Positions 62,134 to 64,000 of a stretch of 64,000 nt of DNA are shown piece by piece. The translations under genes were made by a program, and so were the position numbers. The notes beneath the pieces are model-generated. The model did not search any database and had not been told where the DNA came from. It worked only from the letters and a program-made list of their open reading frames with translations. The stretch comes from Deltaproteobacteria bacterium. GTDB lineage: Bacteria > Desulfobacterota > Deferrisomatia > Deferrisomatales > BM512. The stretch is taken from NCBI GenBank assembly GCA_002869015.1, contig PKTT01000009.1, positions 1 through 64,000 on the forward strand, written 5' to 3'. Within the stretch, counting starts at the first letter, position 1. Each line of letters opens with the position of its first letter.

Positions 62134-64000
62134 CCCGAAGATTACTCCTCTTAACTGCGCTATATCTTTTGACGCAGCTTTTCGCTGCTCAGCACAGCTG
62201 CGCCGAAACGCTGGCCCTGAGGGAGAGCCCACGGCGTCTCACCTTCAATGCCGATTCACTCGACGTAGCAGGGGAGAACATCGTCGCCGAGGGTAACGTG
62301 ACGATAGCCTGGGATGGAAAGGTGCTTACCGCAGACCATGCGCGCTATGAGCGTGACAAGGGAACGGTAGTCGCCGAAGGCGATGTGCTGCTCGTGGATA
62401 TGGAGGGCAACCGCGTCGAGTGCGAATCTGTATCCCTCAATATGGAGACGCTGGAGGGAGAGATTCGCCAGGGCAACCTCTACCTCGCCGACTCGGGCTA
62501 TAAAATCAGCGCTAAATCATTGAGGCGTACAGGCGAGCTTACCTATGAAGCAACAGACGCCAGCTTCACAGCCTGCGACGGCTCCTCCCCATCCTGGCGC
62601 TTTGACGCCGATTGGCTGAAGGTGCGCATCGAAGAATTCTTAACCGGCGGCAACGCAGTTTTTCGCGTTGAGGAGGTGCCGGTTCTCTATACCCCATGGC
62701 TGATCTATCCGGCGAAGACGCAGCGCACAACAGGGTTCCTTCCGCCCAAGGCGGGGTGGACGACAAGAGGCGGTACGGAGCTAAAAATCCCCTTTTACTG
62801 GGCCTTTGCCGATAACGCCGATATCACCATGACCACAGACTATAAATCCCGCCTTGGAGTCGGCGAGACCTTTGATCTTCGCTATATCCTGGCGGAGGGC
62901 CATGACGGCAACTTCAAGGTTAAGCTCCTTCACGATAAGGAGGAGGATGACAATGAAGCCGAGGTCAAGGGAGAGCACCTGTCACGCTTTAGCCGTGATG
63001 ACCTCCTCGACCTCAAGGTTGATTACGTCTCCGACGCGAGCGATTACCGGGAAGACTCGGAGACCCTCGAATTAAGGGGGATTGTACGAAAGGAGAGCCG
63101 CGTCTACGGAGCCCATACGATGGAGCCCGGCACTCTCTTTTTGCTTGGCCGCTGGACACAGGCGCTTCTCGAACCGCAGGGAGACACTCTGCAACAGCTT
63201 CCTCGAATGGGCTTTTATGGAGTTGAAACACCCCTAGTCTACGGAATCAACTCATTTACTGAGGCCGAAGCCACACGCTTTAAGCGCGATGAGGGAGTTG
63301 ATGGAGATCGCTTCAGGGTCAATCATGGGCTGACAAAGGGCTTTGGGGATAACTCCGGTTGGCTGCGACTTGGCGCCGGTTACCGCTACAACTATTATGA
63401 CCTTAACTCAGAGACCTACGAAAAGAGCGGCCCTTGGGTAGAGGCGGATGGGCGGGTGGCGCTGGGGCGCCAGTGGGGGAGCGCCCTTCATGTGGTGGAG
63501 CCCAATATCAACTGGCGCTGGGAAGAGCGAAACAGGGATGATGAGGTGGAGTATTTCGACGAGGAGGATATCTTTAAGGACTCTTCGACGATTTTTTTGG
63601 GGCTCACCAACCGACTCCTCGATACGGAGAGTTTAAGGGAGCTCTTTTTGTTGGAGTTTGGCCGCGAGGTGGGGGTCAGACACCTTACGAGGGATGGGTT
63701 CGCATCGGTAAATTGGGAGAACTACCGCGCCGTGATGGAGCTCTCCCCCTTTGTAAATACAAAGCTTCGCCTTGATGGAGAGTACGCCGACGACGAGGGC
63801 GGACGCTTTAATCGTTGGGCGGGTCTTTTGACGGCCAAAGACAGACGCGGAGATGAAATCCGCTTCGAGCGCAACTTTATACGCGGCGAGGCGGACTATC
63901 TGGACGGCGGCCTTATAATACCCTTTAACGAGAGCGTCTCCGCTTCATATAGAAACCGCTTCTCCCTGAGAGACGATATAAGGCTTGAGGATGAGACGGG
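62130..64000 (+). CDS. lptD: LPS-assembly outer-membrane protein LptD, 3' end outside window
   Basis: An open frame of 623 codons runs to the window edge. It begins with a signal peptide (about residues 1-25, basic MTRRLL then hydrophobic). The N-terminal OstA/LptA-like domain follows (FNADSLDVAGENIVAEGNV, DHARYERDKGTVVAEGDVL) to about 170. Next come the FTACDGSSPSWRF segment and VPVLYTPWLIYPAKTQRTTGFLPP, which is characteristic of LptD. The rest is a beta-barrel of alternating strands. LptD with LptE inserts lipopolysaccharide into the outer membrane. The TTG at 62130 overlaps the folC TGA and has GAGGGG eight bases upstream. Confidence 0.9.
   Translation, partial: MTRRLLLLTALYLLTQLFAAQHSCAETLALRESPRRLTFNADSLDVAGENIVAEGNVTIAWDGKVLTADHARYERDKGTVVAEGDVLLVDMEGNRVECESVSLNMETLEGEIRQGNLYLADSGYKISAKSLRRTGELTYEATDASFTACDGSSPSWRFDADWLKVRIEEFLTGGNAVFRVEEVPVLYTPWLIYPAKTQRTTGFLPPKAGWTTRGGTELKIPFYWAFADNADITMTTDYKSRLGVGETFDLRYILAEGHDGNFKVKLLHDKEEDDNEAEVKGEHLSRFSRDDLLDLKVDYVSDASDYREDSETLELRGIVRKESRVYGAHTMEPGTLFLLGRWTQALLEPQGDTLQQLPRMGFYGVETPLVYGINSFTEAEATRFKRDEGVDGDRFRVNHGLTKGFGDNSGWLRLGAGYRYNYYDLNSETYEKSGPWVEADGRVALGRQWGSALHVVEPNINWRWEERNRDDEVEYFDEEDIFKDSSTIFLGLTNRLLDTESLRELFLLEFGREVGVRHLTRDGFASVNWENYRAVMELSPFVNTKLRLDGEYADDEGGRFNRWAGLLTAKDRRGDEIRFERNFIRGEADYLDGGLIIPFNESVSASYRNRFSLRDDIRLEDET

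Noticed and set aside
1-64000. CRISPR arrays, tRNA/rRNA genes, transposases, integrases or prophage genes
   Set aside because: I looked in the intergenic stretches and found no regularly spaced repeats, no cloverleaf-like sequence and no mobile-element protein. The window looks like core chromosome.

Overview
The window is a stretch of Gram-negative bacterial core chromosome, densely packed with housekeeping genes on both strands. LptD, a TonB-like protein and type II secretion GspL/M/N show an outer membrane. The combination of multihaem c-type cytochromes, an EF-G of the spd/mitochondrial type, a RpoH and a RpoS-like sigma factor, a MucR-type zinc-finger regulator, an acetyl-CoA hydrolase/GNAT fusion and Geobacter-like SPASM and FAD-dehydrogenase proteins suggests a deltaproteobacterial-type organism (Desulfobacterota or a relative). 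That placement is inference; there is no rRNA or other taxonomic marker to confirm it. I saw no tRNA, rRNA, insertion sequence, prophage or CRISPR array. GTG and TTG starts are common.

Layout. 1-7.2 kb: a leftward group (membrane protein, flavoprotein; QueG-like Fe-S protein, two exporters, dihaem cytochrome, LonB-type protease) plus rightward truD. 7.5-14.9 kb: rightward FAD dehydrogenase and hexahaem cytochrome, rpoH-xseA, then moeA-mobB and a UbiV-like U32 protein. 14.9-23.6 kb: leftward tonB, then a rightward run of aminotransferase, DUF1178, SPASM protein, cysteine desulfurase-like enzyme, phoH, tsaD, rsmA and homoserine kinase. 23.6-33.5 kb: DEAD-box helicase, K+ channel, cation antiporter, PilZ protein, CoA transferase/GNAT, CysZ-like protein, tsaC and rpsA. 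33.5-41 kb: an interrupted DUF4407 gene, cspA with a leader or small RNA, uvrC, a tautomerase, an RlmC/D-like methyltransferase and DUF169. 41-50.7 kb: uvrB, cysS, M48 protease, a split chelatase ATPase/VWA pair, lipB, lipA and a sigma factor. 50.9-64 kb: trpB2, mucR, hisG-hisI, gspN-M-L, rpsU, a RecA-like ATPase, fusA, folC and the 5' part of lptD.

Functional threads include tRNA and rRNA modification (truD, tsaC, tsaD, rsmA, RlmC/D), translation (rpsA, rpsU, fusA, cysS), repair (uvrB, uvrC, xseA), molybdenum cofactor, lipoate, histidine and tryptophan synthesis, and envelope assembly (lptD, M48/BepA-like, T2SS).

The most notable signals are reading-frame anomalies. The phoH and DUF4407 genes each carry a single in-frame TAA with the homologous frame continuing intact beyond it. 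A cobaltochelatase-type ATPase/VWA protein is split by a one-base frame difference at a run of nine A. Whether these are recoding, real mutations or assembly errors cannot be decided from the sequence alone. Other points of interest are a UbiV-like Fe-S protein beside the molybdopterin genes, a SPASM protein without the radical-SAM cysteines, a terminated short transcript upstream of cspA, and a cluster of four perfect hairpins.
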